64,000 nt of DNA from Sinohyriopsis cumingii (Eukaryota > Mollusca > Bivalvia > Unionida > Unionidae). Where the stretch lies: NCBI GenBank assembly GCA_028554795.2, contig CM068830.1, forward strand, positions 47,754,227-47,818,226, in the 5' to 3' direction. The notes under the pieces were generated by a model. That model ran no database searches. It saw only the letters and a list, made by a program, of their open reading frames with translations, and was not told the DNA's origin. Shown here in pieces: positions 40,475 through 52,114 of this stretch (position 1 is its first letter; every line of letters starts with the position of its first letter). The position numbers were made by a program, and so were the translations under genes.

Positions 40475-41640
40475 GTTCTTTCTTTACGTTGGTAATCCCT
40501 AGCAGGTATGTGTATTTTACTAAGAGATTGGACGATTATCTGTGTTTTTCATGTTTGTGTTGTGCGTGTGCCTTTTATTGTTGTCTTGTCTGTTAATCGA
40601 TTGAGCTTTTGGATTTGTTTTTTGGTTGTTATCGGCTATTGTTGTTCTTTTGATGTTTTGTTTACCTTTAGTTGGTTGTTTTCCTTTTCCTTGATTGGCT
40701 TCCTCGTAGTCTGGTTTATTATAACCATTGTTTGTGTTTGTTTCCAGTTCTTAACTGTCTGCTTCTTGCTATTTGGGGCAGGTGTTGAAAATGTTTCCAC
40801 TGTTGGACAATGGGGACAGTTTGTGGTTTGGTTTGTTTCTTTTTTTGTGTGATGTTTTCCAAAACTGCTTCTTAGTAACATTTTCCCTGTTTTTAACCTA
40901 TTACTAATGCGGAAGTCGGTGGTTTCTATGTCTTTAAGTGTCATGATCGTTCTGTGGACCTCTTTTTTGCAGTTGCAATAGATGTCTGCCCATGCTGGTA
41001 TTTTCCCAGAGTAGCTACCATTTCTTGATTATTTTAATTCTTATTTGACCATATACCTCTTGTACACTGCAGTCAAGGTGTGATAGTGGAGTGTTCATGA
41101 GGATAAGTTTTGGTTGTTGGTTTGCTTTGTCATTTCCTGTTAGACTAATATGCGAAGGCACCCATAAGGATTCCATGCTTTGTTGTTTTCCTTCAATCTC
41201 TCGAATGGATAGCAGTGTTTCTGCTATCACATTATCTCTGCCTTTTGTTGTACCAGTCTCCAAGGATTTGAATACGCTTAGAGAGTCTGTTATAATAACT
41301 TACTGACTGTACGTTTGGGTTTTAATCCATTTATGTGCTTCGTTTATTGCCCAGAATTCTGCAGTATAGACGGAACAATGATCCGGATGTCTGGCTCCGA
41401 GTGCAACCCTGTGTTCGGGTATTATTATTGCAACTGCTGTACTTTTTAGTTCTTGGGATCTGGATCCGTCTGTGTAGATTTTAAGATGTTCAGTGTGTTT
41501 CCTCGATGGTCTTGCTTACTTCTGTTAGTGTTCCTATTGGATTTTGCAGTTTGGATCCAAATGTCTGGGCAATAAGGTTGATTTTGGGGTTGGCGTTTTT
41601 ACATGGAGTAGCATCGCATATTCGGAACTCTATGATAGTT
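40475..41640 (-). mobile_element. 5'-truncated LINE D (same family as C)
   Basis: It has only RNase H and the C-terminus: LWVPSHISLTGNDKANQQ (41263-41015), closely matching 35989-35777, and NCPHCPTVETF near 40800, the C-terminal zinc motif. The sequence stops abruptly at the RNase H lead-in near 41640, next to the Maverick. This is a typical 5' truncation from incomplete reverse transcription. The 41641-41815 stretch holds nothing clear. Confidence 0.65.
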
Positions 41641-41815
41641 TGATTTGAGGGTGAGGGATAGAGGGAAGACAAAGAGCATGTATCATCATACAAATTGGAA
41701 ACAAACGACAGACTTTTCAAAATACAACATTTTTGTTCAATTAACTAACAACCAACAATTAACAATCAACAATAACACAAACAAATTATTTTCGTCATCT
41801 CTTTCTGCTGTGTCC

Positions 41816-42132
41816 TTAAGGTGGCGTCAGGGAAGCAGGAATGCCTGAATCAGTAGCATTCAGGGCGTTTATATGAGTGTCATGTCGGCACAAAATGTCT
41901 TTGCTCGTTTGAAGCAAGACATTTTTGCATGCTCTCAAGAAAGATTCTTTAGGGTTTTGTTTGTCGATGATGGCATTTTGGAGAAGTTCTTTACCGTGCA
42001 TCAATGCGGCATCTTTCAAAGCGTGCAATCCTCCTGCTACCATCTGTGTGCCACCAAACGAAAGGTTGATTTCAGCATATCTCCTAAACCATGTCCTCGC
42101 TGTCGAGCGACGCCTCGGTACACTGGATACAT
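41816..42132 (-). pseudogene. pX-like core/membrane-active protein of the Maverick, frameshifted
   Basis: ATG 42132 opens MYPVYRGVARQRGHGLGDML, a basic then Gly-rich start typical of Polinton pX-type proteins. A one-base change near 42045 shifts the frame to QMVAGGLHALKDAALMHGK and an amphipathic helical C-terminus ending at 41816. The expected next gene, the major capsid protein, would lie further left but is replaced by LINE D. Confidence 0.55.
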
Positions 42133-42135
42133 GAC

Positions 42136-42640
42136 TTAAGAGTCGTTCGAGAATAGTTTTCGAAAAGGGAGTTTTCCGTGATTTTCCCTTTGGTGAATGG
42201 AATATTTTGTCACATATCTCTTTATTGGTGATTTCAATAGTGCAAAATACGACTTGCTGACGTGTAAATAGTGAGTATGTACAAATTCGCGGTGAACGTG
42301 ATAGGTGTTTCCACCTTCCTCGTCAGTGTTTGTGACAGAATCCACTTCGAAAGGAATGACACGCAGTAACGTTACAGAGGTGTGTCCCACCACGTTGTAC
42401 TCCACCACATCGGAGTACACAAGGATAAAATTTAGTCCTTGGTTCAATTCTACCGGGGAACGAAATTACTTTGCAAAATCCAGGTTGGTGGCACTGGTTG
42501 GTATGGTGATTGTTTTGCTAGTCTTATCCGTGGCCATATTGAGGTCTCCGCCCAAAACGTCATATAATTCAGGGCAATTTCTTTTCACGCCTGAGATTTT
42601 TGGACTCCAGAGGTCCCTTTAATCTTCTTGTTCCTTTTCA
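42136..42640 (-). pseudogene. Maverick penton-like protein, C-terminal fragment
   Basis: The frame from 42447 reads MNQGLNFILVYSDVVEYNVV and TSVTLLRVIPFEVDS, a pattern of single jelly-roll penton proteins of Mavericks. A shift near 42240 disrupts the last strands. Only a poor remnant of the N-terminal part is found upstream to about 42640. The 42641-43110 stretch is degenerate with no assignable gene. Confidence 0.5.
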
Positions 42641-43113
42641 TCTTGCTCCCATGAGTTCTCCCAGCATTGTTCCCAATAATACTTTCAACAAGGGTCCCAA
42701 CAACAGAGGCAAAATTCCTCCTCGTTGTACTAACATCTTCTTTTGACGAATGAATATTTTCTTTTGAACCATTTGGCGAAGAACGTGACTAATTTTGGCT
42801 AAGACTTTTTTACTGGTGTTTGGACAAAGGTATCGTGCCTTTCAAAACGTTCAAACAACATTCGCACACGGTATCGATGGCGTCTTTGGAGGCTGTTTGA
42901 ATGAGTTTTTTTCGCATGGGTGCAGATGCTTTGAACAGGACAAACAATATGTCCCCATGTTTGACTAAACAAGAAGGACGTCATTTCCTTTTCTTTCCTT
43001 TATGGTTACAAGAGTGATGGATTCTGGTTGTGTGTGACATGGTTGGGTGTTCAGGAGCACAAAACACTGATTCCAATTCATTACCTCAGGTCCTTTTATA
43101 CTGGAACGCGTCG

Positions 43114-43848
43114 TCAACAATTGTCTTTACGTCGTATCAACTTGATGACTTGATGACAGGCATCACGCGTCGTTTGCAAAGGGCTAAATCGGGACAGTTC
43201 TTGCTTGGACAAATATAGTAAACTCTGTAATGTGCCCGACCTCTCTTGGAACTTGATCCTGGGAGCAGGTACATTGTGAGCAGCTGACATTGCAGCTAAG
43301 GAAGAGGAGGGTATCACCACTGAAGGAGAAGTTCTTGGAGAATTGGGTTTCCATTGTTTCATCAACTGAGGAAGAACGGGTGTCAAATTGGGTTTGGCTG
43401 ACATCACCAGCAACGGAGAAGCGGAAGAACCGTAGGCTACTGGAGACGCTGTCACCGTCGCTGCAAGTCGTGGTTTGCGAATGTAAGGTTGCGTCCTGGC
43501 CGAAGTGTCTCTATGTGCTTTTCTTTTTCTGGGGACATTTTCTTTTTCTGTGAGCTTTTCTTTTTCTGGGGTTGTGACCTGGTCTTGACACAGTTGTTCT
43601 TTTCTTATTTGTTTGGCTTCTTTGGGGGCATTAGGATCCCACTTCAAGAGGGAGCGAATGATGATACCTCCTAGGGAATCGCTACCTCCAAGTTTTAAAA
43701 TGATTTGCTTTTTGGTTTGAGTGTCGATGCGACGATCTGCCGGTAGCGTCAAGGCTACCTTGTTTCTCTCAAAAAAGCGTTTGGTTTGATGAGGAATTTG
43801 AGTGATGCCTTGCAATAATTGACATGCTGTCACCGTAAACCATCGCAC
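43114..43848 (-). CDS. Putative virion core protein with basic/Pro-Ser-rich tail
   Basis: Intact frame of 244 residues from ATG 43848. The N-terminal 80 residues are helical and basic (FFERNKVALTLPADRRIDTQ) and include KKQIILKLGGSDSLGG, a Lys-rich then Gly-rich passage like pVI/pX-type proteins. The middle is Lys/Glu-rich (EKEKLTEKENVPRKRKAH) and the tail rich in Pro, Ser and Ala. It lies between the ATPase and penton remnants. The last part may be read-through of neighbouring sequence. No firm family. Confidence 0.45.
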   Translation of the reverse strand: MRWFTVTACQLLQGITQIPHQTKRFFERNKVALTLPADRRIDTQTKKQIILKLGGSDSLGGIIIRSLLKWDPNAPKEAKQIRKEQLCQDQVTTPEKEKLTEKENVPRKRKAHRDTSARTQPYIRKPRLAATVTASPVAYGSSASPLLVMSAKPNLTPVLPQLMKQWKPNSPRTSPSVVIPSSSLAAMSAAHNVPAPRIKFQERSGTLQSLLYLSKQELSRFSPLQTTRDACHQVIKLIRRKDNC

Positions 43849-44039
43849 GACTTCTTTGAGACTGGCTTATAAGACACGCGCAAGTCTTTGTGTATTATTT
43901 TTTTCGCGACTGATGCCGTACAAGGCACAAATCAATTTGACGGGAAAATTAGACTGAAGGGACGTTATGTTGACGCTGTGTGAGACAGGCCCAAAGTGTC
44001 CTAGATTTTTTTTATAGATTTTATTGTTAAGTCGACGAC

Positions 44040-44698
44040 GGGGGGGGGGGGGTACAGGACAGGCCCTCCGTCTTGGCACCAGTGATGAAACAGATGGGTA
44101 CGAAATCGCAAATAAGCGGAGTTGTGGGTTTTAAATCCATGTGTAAATTGGCGTGTGGGATTTGAGTTGCATAGTCGTTCGCATGAGTCAGCCAAGACGT
44201 TCCTAACTGTATGGCTAAGACTTAAACTTGGGATTTATCTCTAGGGCTTTAAAACAAGACCACGTAATGAGCATTGAGACTGATGATGCGATGGGCTTTA
44301 CTTTGTTGAAACAAATTGTGGGTAATGAAAATGACATTGAGATTACCAGGAAGTCCTTCTCGCGTAAACCACAGTTTAATTTCTTCTTCGTCTTCTCCTA
44401 ACATCTCGTCGAATATGACCAGATGGGTTTGACTGGGGTCAGACACCATTCCGTCGTCATCGCTAGGAATACCTTCTACAAACACGATGTAATCGCCTTG
44501 ACTTTCTCGCAGGAGGCTGTACGTCCATTGCCACTCTTTGTAACACCACACGATCCGTTGAGATGGACGATCGATCAAATGAGGTTTATGTTCGATCAAA
44601 CGTTTGATCAATTCGGTTTTGCCTGAACCTCTAGGTCCGGCAATTAACATGACTTTAAAAGTGGAGTAAGAGGAAACAAAAACAGTTGAGGTAGCCAT
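44040..44698 (-). pseudogene. Maverick FtsK-HerA (A32-type) packaging ATPase, C-terminal frameshift
   Basis: 149 codons are open from ATG 44698. Walker A is GPRGSGKTE (residues 21-29), Walker B is HLVIFDEML (about 92-100), and a sensor-like VIFITHNLFQQ is near 125-135. The frame ends at 44249 after HYVVLF. The C-terminal portion continues in other frames to about 44040, where a G tract at 44041-44051 may itself be a slippage site. The protein would drive DNA packaging. It is distinct from the VE2 ATPase at 10224. Confidence 0.8.
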
Positions 44699-45299
44699 AG
44701 TGCAGGAAATGTCACTTTTGATACGATGACAAACAAGACAAGATTTTTTTAATACTTTTTCAGGACATGTTTATTTTTTAAAATGGAACAACATGAAAGA
44801 CAAAAATACATAAAGCCAAATGGTTAAGTATATCGATAAGAAACACATCAAAACGATCAAAGTGGAATATAAACAAGTCACTGTACAGCACGTGTTTGGT
44901 AACCAAGGTGTCATAGGGACAGTGTGTAATGCTCTTACAGTCTGTACATTGGGTCCTCCCGGAATGTTCTTTCGGGAATGTCCATGACAGTCCTGTCCTG
45001 AAGAGAGTGGTTCTCCTTGGTGACGGGTTCTTCTAGCACCCTCACATTATACAGGTTTAACAGTTACTTTTTCACTGAACTTTTGAATTGAGGATCACAA
45101 CTCTTGAGCATAATTGGGCACTTCTTTGGTCCAAGCCTGGAAACCCCAATTTTTCCAATCACGTACATCTGTCTAGTGACGTTGTAAGTCACAAGCTACA
45201 CAAACATCTTCAGTACCTAAAGGTTGACGAAAATTGTTTTCCCGTAACGCAAGGCTTTGAACAAAATGAGTTTCTAGTGCTCTTTTAAAGGGACCACTT
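44699..45299. other. Degenerate Maverick interior, no gene seen
   Basis: There is no credible coding frame. Composition matches the neighbouring element, so this is probably decayed viral sequence. Confidence 0.4.
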
Positions 45300-45860
45300 T
45301 CATGTTTTACTTAGTGGTAAGTATTGTTCGTAAAAAGTCCACAACGAGTCGGCTGGTAAACGAAATACCAGAAAGCAAGTCAGTAAGACACAAAACACAC
45401 GTCGACCCCAATTCAATGGACACAGTTCTCGTAATAAGTATTGGTAATCATTCACTGTCTGAATAGTGTCATTGCTTTCCTTCCACAGAATCTGTTGTAT
45501 CACGAGTGATAGAGGTCGTGGAATGGTAGCAAGTTTTTATACCTTCTTTGGAGTAAGGTAATAAGTGTACTTTTTGAACAGCATCGGTTTTAATTTAGTT
45601 CCGTACCAAAGTTGTTTAGTCACTAACTCACACACCACAGGTCGTACAGAAGTTTTCTCTTGAACCAAAATATCATGGTGTAAAAGATTTTGGTAATCCT
45701 CTAACTCGTCCAGTGGAATTCGGTGTATTAAGATCACCTTGTAAGTAGAATGGGTGGCATCCAAAACTTTATGAATCTCACGCGATTCATCAATGTCTGA
45801 CCGATGGAACGCTCTGAAATGAATCAGTGATCTTATACCCTTCAGGTACCAGTGGTTCAA
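45300..45860 (-). pseudogene. Unidentified Maverick protein, two pieces
   Basis: The first piece (45860-45537) reads MNHWYLKGIRSLIHFRAFHR, YKVILIHRIPLDELEDYQNL and ends YYLTPKKV. The second, in another frame (45503-45300), has VNDYQYLLRELCP and a hydrophobic stretch (VFCVLLTCFLVFRL). They may belong to one gene. I do not recognise it; its position between ATPase and BIR gene suggests a lineage-specific accessory. Confidence 0.35.
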
Positions 45861-46020
45861 AATCGGTGACGTGACGGATGCAATTGTTGTTTGCGTTGAA
45901 CTTGTAGTTTGACCAGCTCTCAGTAAATGTTTTCTCTCAGTTCCACAGGCACATCATGAATGTTCTCTTGTATCGTTCCAGAGATTACTGAGGAAGTCCC
46001 ACTAAAGTTAGATAATGACA

Positions 46021-46330
46021 ATTCGGAGACCATCCAGGTAAGCCGAATCTTTCTGCTCCCACTCGTGAAGTGACACACCACAAACGAAGCACTTAACTTT
46101 ATCCCCTGTGCGCAAGAAGAAAAATACAGCTCTGGCTAATTCTTCGGGAGTAGGTCCGCCCATATATTTAGGCCATTTTCCATGGAACGTTTGGAATCGA
46201 CTTTCAAAGTTTCAGCATTCAGGTTAAATGCACAGGGAACGAATATTCGTCTTTCTCGGACTCGTTTTATTGAGGGTACGGTGAAATCAGCAGGAGTTTA
46301 CTCAGTTTTGGATGACATTATTATGGTGGT
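46021..46330 (-). pseudogene. BIR-domain (IAP-like) protein, frameshifted
   Basis: From about 46190 down to 46021 the minus strand encodes GGPTPEELARAVFFFLRTGD and VKCFVCGVSLHEWEQKDSAY, the core of a baculoviral IAP repeat: the PEELA..GF helix, Gly-Asp, the Cys-x2-Cys pair and the Trp. The His and final Cys that complete the zinc site are lost beyond the break. Upstream, in other frames, IKRVRERRIFVPC is read. BIR proteins block apoptosis. The gene lies between PolB and the unknown gene, within the Maverick, so it was probably a viral accessory gene taken from a host. Confidence 0.65.
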
Positions 46331-46529
46331 AGCTGCATGGTCGCGCGAGGAGGTTGACATCCACCATGAAAAACAGCAGCAGTAGTAGTAGTAGTAGCCA
46401 TAGCAAAGTTCCCATGATGTGGTACTGAATTGCTGAATTCACAGTGTACGGCATCGCTCTCTTCGCAAGACACAGCATCGCACTCCACTTGAGAATCCCC
46501 AAACTTGAATGATGTTTGTTGAAAAGGAT

Positions 46530-46745
46530 TCATCTTTCTTGCTTGGCCTTCGTAGTTACAATGACATATCGGTCTTGGGCGTTGACCCTTTTTATACTAG
46601 TCGTAATGAGGTTTTGAGCTTGCACATTATTCCTTTTTATATGCCTAGTTTTGGAAGTCTTCATTTTTTTCTTTCTGGACAAAGGTATTACCTTCTCTAA
46701 GGTACCGTCATACCTGTACCCTAGTTTGATGGCTGGAAAGGTCAC
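46530..46745 (-). pseudogene. Basic peptide next to PolB, unidentified
   Basis: 71 residues (MTFPAIKLGYRYDGTLEKVI, then a Lys/Arg-rich tail). It follows the PolB 3' end on the same strand and could be a decayed small gene or the 5' part of the BIR gene. The adjacent 46331-46529 contains a (CTA)n run near 46385-46400. Confidence 0.25.
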
Positions 46746-46895
46746 AGTAAGGTGATGTGATTTTGGATTTTTAACGTAGCTTTAACAATTTTTCTGTCAT
46801 ATCGCTACGATGTCTGCAATGTGGCAGTTTATAGTGATGTCTAGCACTGGGGCATTATGCCGCAGACAGGTAGCATGGTGTCCTACTAAGTCACA

Positions 46896-49800
46896 TTATC
46901 GTGACACCAGGCCATAGACTTTTTCCAAGGGTCGACTGACGATTTGGTGTGCGGGTAAACGTACAATCTTGTGCGGCTTGTAGGTGGTCACTTTAAAGTT
47001 TCCATCCTGTCCAGACTGCAAAGCTTCTATCAGTACCCCAAAGTTTACCACTCGACTGGTGCGATAATTGAGAGTCAATCCTTTCACTTTACACTCCATG
47101 TGCACTTCTTGTTTATCCCAGTATTGGCAGCCGTAAGTGTTACGACCGCCACTAGCAAAACTTAGAATCCTGTCGTCGGGGTGTTCGTCCGTCCATGCTC
47201 CTACACGGTCTCCTTTAACATCACTTTGGCAAACGATCGCCTTCCTTCGTTTGTCTCCACGTGGTCTAAAGTGATGCCATCCTGCTACCAGTATTTCTCT
47301 TTGAATTTATTATGGTCTTAGGGAGTGTGGCACCAGGAAGGATAGCCTCTGGCTTCTTGTTTTAGTTTTAAAACGTCATCCATGTTGTCTGCGAAAATGC
47401 CTTTGTGTGTCTCGTCGCTCTTGTGATGTTTTTGTGTCTTGGGAAAGTGGTAAATTTCGTACACTTCTAACACTTCTCAGGTCCAGAGCTTTAAACAATT
47501 CCACGCTGACCCACATTCCCATCAAGGCGCGTTCTTCCTGGGTGCATTTGCAAGGCCGGTCTTGGTTGCACGTTTCGGCACACAAGTACGGTACAAGGGA
47601 AACATAATTTTCCTTGGCAATAGTGAGGTAAAACGGTGTGGTACAAGTCCGTGGGAGACAAGACTTTGTACTTTATCAATCCTTTGTATTGTCGAATGTT
47701 ATCCAGGTCGATGCGTTACGTAAGCAATTACGTGTGCCCTGAGCGAAAGCGACACTATTTGCACGCGTAAGGATACAGTGAACACGTCCACCTATTTGAT
47801 TTCTTCTCCTTTCTCCTCGACGGCTTAGTACAGCAAACTGGTGGCATTTGTTCGTCCTCCGTTCAAACTGTCCCGCGGGTTTAGTGGGTCCACCAGCTTG
47901 TAACTTTCCACGATCCTTTTAAACTTGGGATCGGTTTTCAAACGGTGATCGTTCTAGTGTTCCCACATTTCCACCACTTGGCATTTTTGCTGTTCTAACT
48001 TCAAGCGCTGCTGACAAGTGGCCTGGTACAACTCTTCCAGGGTCCGTTAAAAAACTGATTTTTAGTGCCACGTTGAGGGTAGCAGAAGGAACATCCGTGA
48101 AATAAGCAATCGTTAAACTCGTACACGATCTTCGGGGTTCCGAAGTCACAACCATCAACCGAATACATTCCGATCGTCTTTTCGCCTCTTCCATTGCGGA
48201 TATATTGGATCCATTTATCTTCCTTGTCGCAAAAGTAATGTAGCCAGCGTAGGGCTTTGACCGAGTATTGATGTTTGACAAAGTTTGTCGTTTGAGGGCT
48301 GGTTACAAGCCAGTGTGTTTTCGGGCATGAATTGCTGGCGGTACACTAAGGAACACGCGTTGGCAATGGTGCAGGCTTCATTGAAAGGAGTGATCCCTCC
48401 TTGTTCCATGAACAGTTCTCGAAATTTTCCACACAGCAACGCCGTAAGATGTTACGTCGGAACAACAATACTTTAACATTTCTTCCTGAAAGTCGGGGTC
48501 GTAGTCGTGAGCCTTAGGCAAACGGGGTAGAATGGCATGTTAATTGGCTTCGGTACATAAAAAGTGTGGAAAGTAGACTTTGGTCATTTCTGTCATTCCA
48601 AACGTTTTAGGCATTCGACTCAAAGGCACGGCAAAGTAGCTCATCGAATCTTTAAACTGTACTTGTCCCACTTGCATGGAAATGATTTTGGCTCCGTTCC
48701 AAGTCACTTTAGGACGTTCGGTACATTGTTCCGTATAGTATCTCAAAAGAAACTGTCCATCGTATCCCGAGAAATTGTGAGCCATTACCGTGACATAGCG
48801 ATGACAATCTCCGTAACGTTCGATGTCCTCTTGGCTCCACGTCTCGTCGATGGGGTCTAAGATCCATTGGATGAATATAGCTAGTGTGTTCGGTCCCCGA
48901 TATATTTTTTCACGTCCTCTAAGAAACTTGCTGAAGTGAGGGCAGTGACTAAAGATAGGCTCTTTGTTGCACTTCTCGCACGCTCGGTTAGCCACACAGA
49001 AATTAGGAATGTGATTGCCGTTCTCTTGAAAGCATTTGGAATTCATAAAGGTTGAAATTCCCTTTCTTATGATTATCTTCCTGCTCTTGTTTGGAATGGT
49101 ATTTTTGAATGTAGCATTCGTGTTCCAAGGCCACAATTTGGTGACAAATGTGACATCTTTCTTTTTCATGAACATACATGTGCCATGGCATTATTGGTAT
49201 TAATGTCTTGTCCACAAGTAGGGCACAATCTCAGCACAAGCACTTTTCGTCAGTGAACTTTGCGTCTTCAGATGTTGTTTGTAACAGAGCTGACAAAAGT
49301 GCGCTGACAATCAGGACAATGCACTCCAGACAGGTTTGGAGGCCAAACGTCCCTCACATTTCGATCCACAATGTTTGTGTTGCTCTAGATTGTTATAGCC
49401 ATAGTTACATTTCTCACAGTAATAACCGTATCCCAGGAATGATTCGATACTGGTAATGACATCGAAATGTTCATCGTGATGATAGACGTAAATGTAGTTA
49501 CCATCCTTAAAATATTTGCATCGAAACAACAGAGGTCCGCGCACTTCTTGAGGATGCACTTTCAAGGTGTAGCGTGGAGCATTTCAGGAATGCCACAGGG
49601 TATGTCTTTGGATAGCCCCGTTTGCTGTTACAGGAGTTCTGCTTCACTTCATTGTTTGGCTCGGTTTGATTTTCGAATGTTCGCACAGGCTCTTTTCCAT
49701 TCTGCCGTGACGTTCTTGTCGGCATACGTTCGTTCCACCACGATAGCACGAGCTAAACACATTTGGTCTTGAGAACTGTTAATTTCAACGAAGCTACGCT

Positions 49801-50240
49801 TGATGCTACGAAAGTCGTCCACAATAACACTTTTCTGCGTTGTCCGGTCCCTTTGGGGAGCGAAACGTGGGTCATAAACAGTGTTGCTTTTCCATCAGTG
49901 ATGTGAAACTTGTTTGATTGTTTTACGTGTTGAATCTTGTCAATGACTTTGGAAGGTGTCAATACTGCTGGGCTGCTAAACTCGATCCGAACGGGAACTT
50001 CAAACTGTCGTGATGAATGGAAAGTCTCAAGCGATCGTCTTCTTTGGCTTCACATTGTCGTTTCAGTGTGCTTAACAAAGAATCCCATACCTCGGTGATG
50101 AACCCCTCTGCTTTCGCCAATGGTACTTCGGACTTGAAATCTTTAAACTTCACTGTATACATGTAAGCCGTGGTTCTAAATTTTCTAGAGGAGCGCTTTT
50201 CCGTCTCTCGAACGTGATAGTACTCTTCAGGGTTTACTAA
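46896..50240 (-). pseudogene. Maverick protein-primed-type DNA polymerase B, multiply frameshifted, catalytic core deleted
   Basis: The N-terminal region (50162-49753) contains DRLRLSIHHDSLKFPFGSS. A Cys-rich knuckle region (49565-49311) has HFDVITSIESFLGYGYYCEK. The exonuclease (49175-48540) has CVANRACEKC and Exo II VTVMAHNFSGYDGQFLLRY. Then GITPFNEACTIANACS (about 48390) and FHGCSFCY (about 48090) follow, and PKTQKHHKS and RALMGMWVSVEL (about 47540-47410). The C-terminus has CKVKGLTLNYRTSRVVNFGV (about 47090). Around 47200-47290 the palm jumps from the motif B lead-in to the C-terminal domain, so the motif B and DTDS-type motif C are absent. At least eight frame breaks. Confidence 0.85.
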
Positions 50241-50504
50241 TGGTGGTGAACTTTGAGTGTAGACCCTCTGGGTCTGGATTCTGGCTCACTCATGTCATCT
50301 TCGAAATAGCTGGCATGATTTAGAGCTAAGACTTCTCTTTTCTCCAGAAATGATGCGATCGTTTCATCTTGACTGCAAAAAGTCAAATGACTACAGTTTA
50401 AGCGCCAAGGGTCCCAATATCCATGTCAGACCAGTGTCTTCCCTATATAAAGGATAAGTGACTTCCCTTCCAGTATTCCTTTCACTCTCAAACCGAGCAG
50501 AACG

Positions 50505-50654
50505 ATGGAAGAGCCCACAGAGATCGATCTTCTGATCAGAGCTTTGCGAGGTATCATAAGAAAGTTTTCTTCAGACAAGCCGACGGACTACTCTCCCTCC
50601 TTTCGAGATAAAAGTCAAGATACTTGCTATATCTGTAAGAATATACGGCATTAG
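50505..50654 (+). CDS. Small plus-strand protein upstream of PolB
   Basis: 49 residues: MEEPTEIDLLIRALRGIIRK at the start and SQDTCYICKNIRH at the end, with a CYIC pair. It is divergent from PolB, whose start lies near 50240. Further plus-strand frames to about 50810 are Gln/Glu-rich (QQQQEEERELEQEE) and may be its decayed extension. Too short to assign. Confidence 0.35.
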   Translation: MEEPTEIDLLIRALRGIIRKFSSDKPTDYSPSFRDKSQDTCYICKNIRH

Positions 50655-51712
50655 GCTACAAAGTATCTAGCCCGTCAACAAAACAAGACAGGTGTCAGAA
50701 GAGGCAAAAGTCAAGAAACCGGACATTGGTCTTCAGAATGCTCTAAAAAAACACACACAGCAGCAGCAAGAGGAAGAGAGGGAATTAGAACAGGAAGAAT
50801 AGGTATCCTCCCCAAATAAAGAACCCCGACACGTCCAGAAAGAAAAAAAGAGAAGAAAAGAAGACGTGAAGAAAGTGAAACCAAAACCGATGTGACTATG
50901 TTTAAACCGAAAATATTTAATATAAAAAAATAAGGTGTTTATATGCTTGTATTTTTGTCCTATGAGTGCATGTTTTGTGTTTTGTTACTTGTGTTATAGT
51001 TATACTATATACCATAGCATAGTTTTGTCCAATTACTTTTGGAGATTGTTGCACCTTGTTGCATAAATCGGATTTAAATCTTGTTGCTATTTAATTGTAG
51101 TTTTTATAGTCGCAAAATCAATTCTTGATATATGGTTGTGTAGAAAATGCCAATAATTTAGAAAAGGAAGTTATTCTCTTAAACTATTCAGAAGTACATT
51201 CACATTTTGATTTGTTATATCCGAAATTTTGGTAAGTGTTATTTCGACAAATTTAAAGTTATACCAAGCCATAATAAATTATAAGGATGAATTGTTCCCA
51301 TAAGCAAAAAACTAATTCAAAGTTATTTGAGTTATTAAATCAAAAAGGGATTTTGAGATAATTGGTTAATATTATTTCGGGAAACTGAAAGTTATCCCAA
51401 GCTACCAATTTTTTTTAATATGCCTTAGCATATTGTGTTCCTCTTAGTCGGTTGTATAGATGTGTGTATGTTGTATGTTGTATGTGTTATATATGTCTGT
51501 GTCCAGCCAGTCCCGTCCCCGCCAAGCGTTCTAGGCTTTTGCCCCCGCTGTTTGGTCAGATTGAGGTCTGTTCCATTCCTATTGTCCCTATATTAATGAT
51601 AAGTCCCAATGTCCCCAGAAGGTACCTTTTTGACTGTATTTTCCATTGCCCCTATAAATATTAGTCCCCCAAAGGTCACACGACCTTTTGGACTGGATTT
51701 TCCATTGCCCCC

Positions 51713-51754
<42 letters not shown>

Positions 51755-52110
51755 CCATACTTATTTAAATATGTAACTAGTCATGAAAAATGTTATTTTA
51801 TGTTTAAAATTCACTCTATTCCCCCCCCCCCCAAAAAAAAAAATCAATTTGTATTTAAAGATTCATTGTAGAAGTTAAACGAACAGATTCAACTAAAAAA
51901 TACACACATAATTAAACTATGCAAACGTAGTGGCTTGCAAATACACAATTACGAACATTATCACATGATTAAAAATCGTAAAAGTACAATGACAATGAAT
52001 TGGACAAGACATTTCACATACGTAGACCCAAATTTGCCATCGTGTAATGAATGGCAGAACAGTATGTTATTCGTTCGGCTAACATTAATGAACAGCACAT
52101 GCCCTGATCT
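50655..52110. other. Non-coding sequence with simple repeats
   Basis: There is an (AC)n microsatellite at 51713-51754 and a poly-C/poly-A junction at 51821-51843. Two similar segments (GTTATTTCGACAAATTTAAA near 51238 and ATTATTTCGGGAAACTGAAA near 51370, each followed by GTTAT.CCAAGC) suggest a duplicated piece about 130 bp apart. No gene seen. Confidence 0.5.
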
Positions 52111-52114
52111 ACAT

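Larger units (their letters stand above)
41816..50660 (-). mobile_element. Decayed canonical Maverick/Polinton (adintovirus-like)
   Basis: The minus-strand order is PolB (50240-46896), unknown genes and a BIR-domain gene, a FtsK-HerA ATPase, a 244-residue core-like protein, penton-like and pX-like genes. One small gene (50505-50654) is on the plus strand. The capsid gene expected beyond pX and the integrase are missing and no terminal repeats are seen, so only part survives. PolB type and gene order differ from VE1-VE3, so this is a separate lineage. Confidence 0.8.

Noticed and set aside
36489-40852. Plus-strand frames rich in Phe/Val/Cys/Leu
   Set aside because: They are antisense to LINE C/D coding sequence on the minus strand.
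44041-44051. G tract as a sequence gap
   Set aside because: It is a short homopolymer within readable Maverick sequence; slippage is possible but no gap is implied.
43867-44079. Arg/Pro-rich small minus-strand frame
   Set aside because: It overlaps the decayed C-terminus of the Maverick ATPase and the G tract; no independent support.
51452-51664. 70-codon plus-strand frame
   Set aside because: No domain, no repeat copy and no splice context; chance frame in non-coding DNA.
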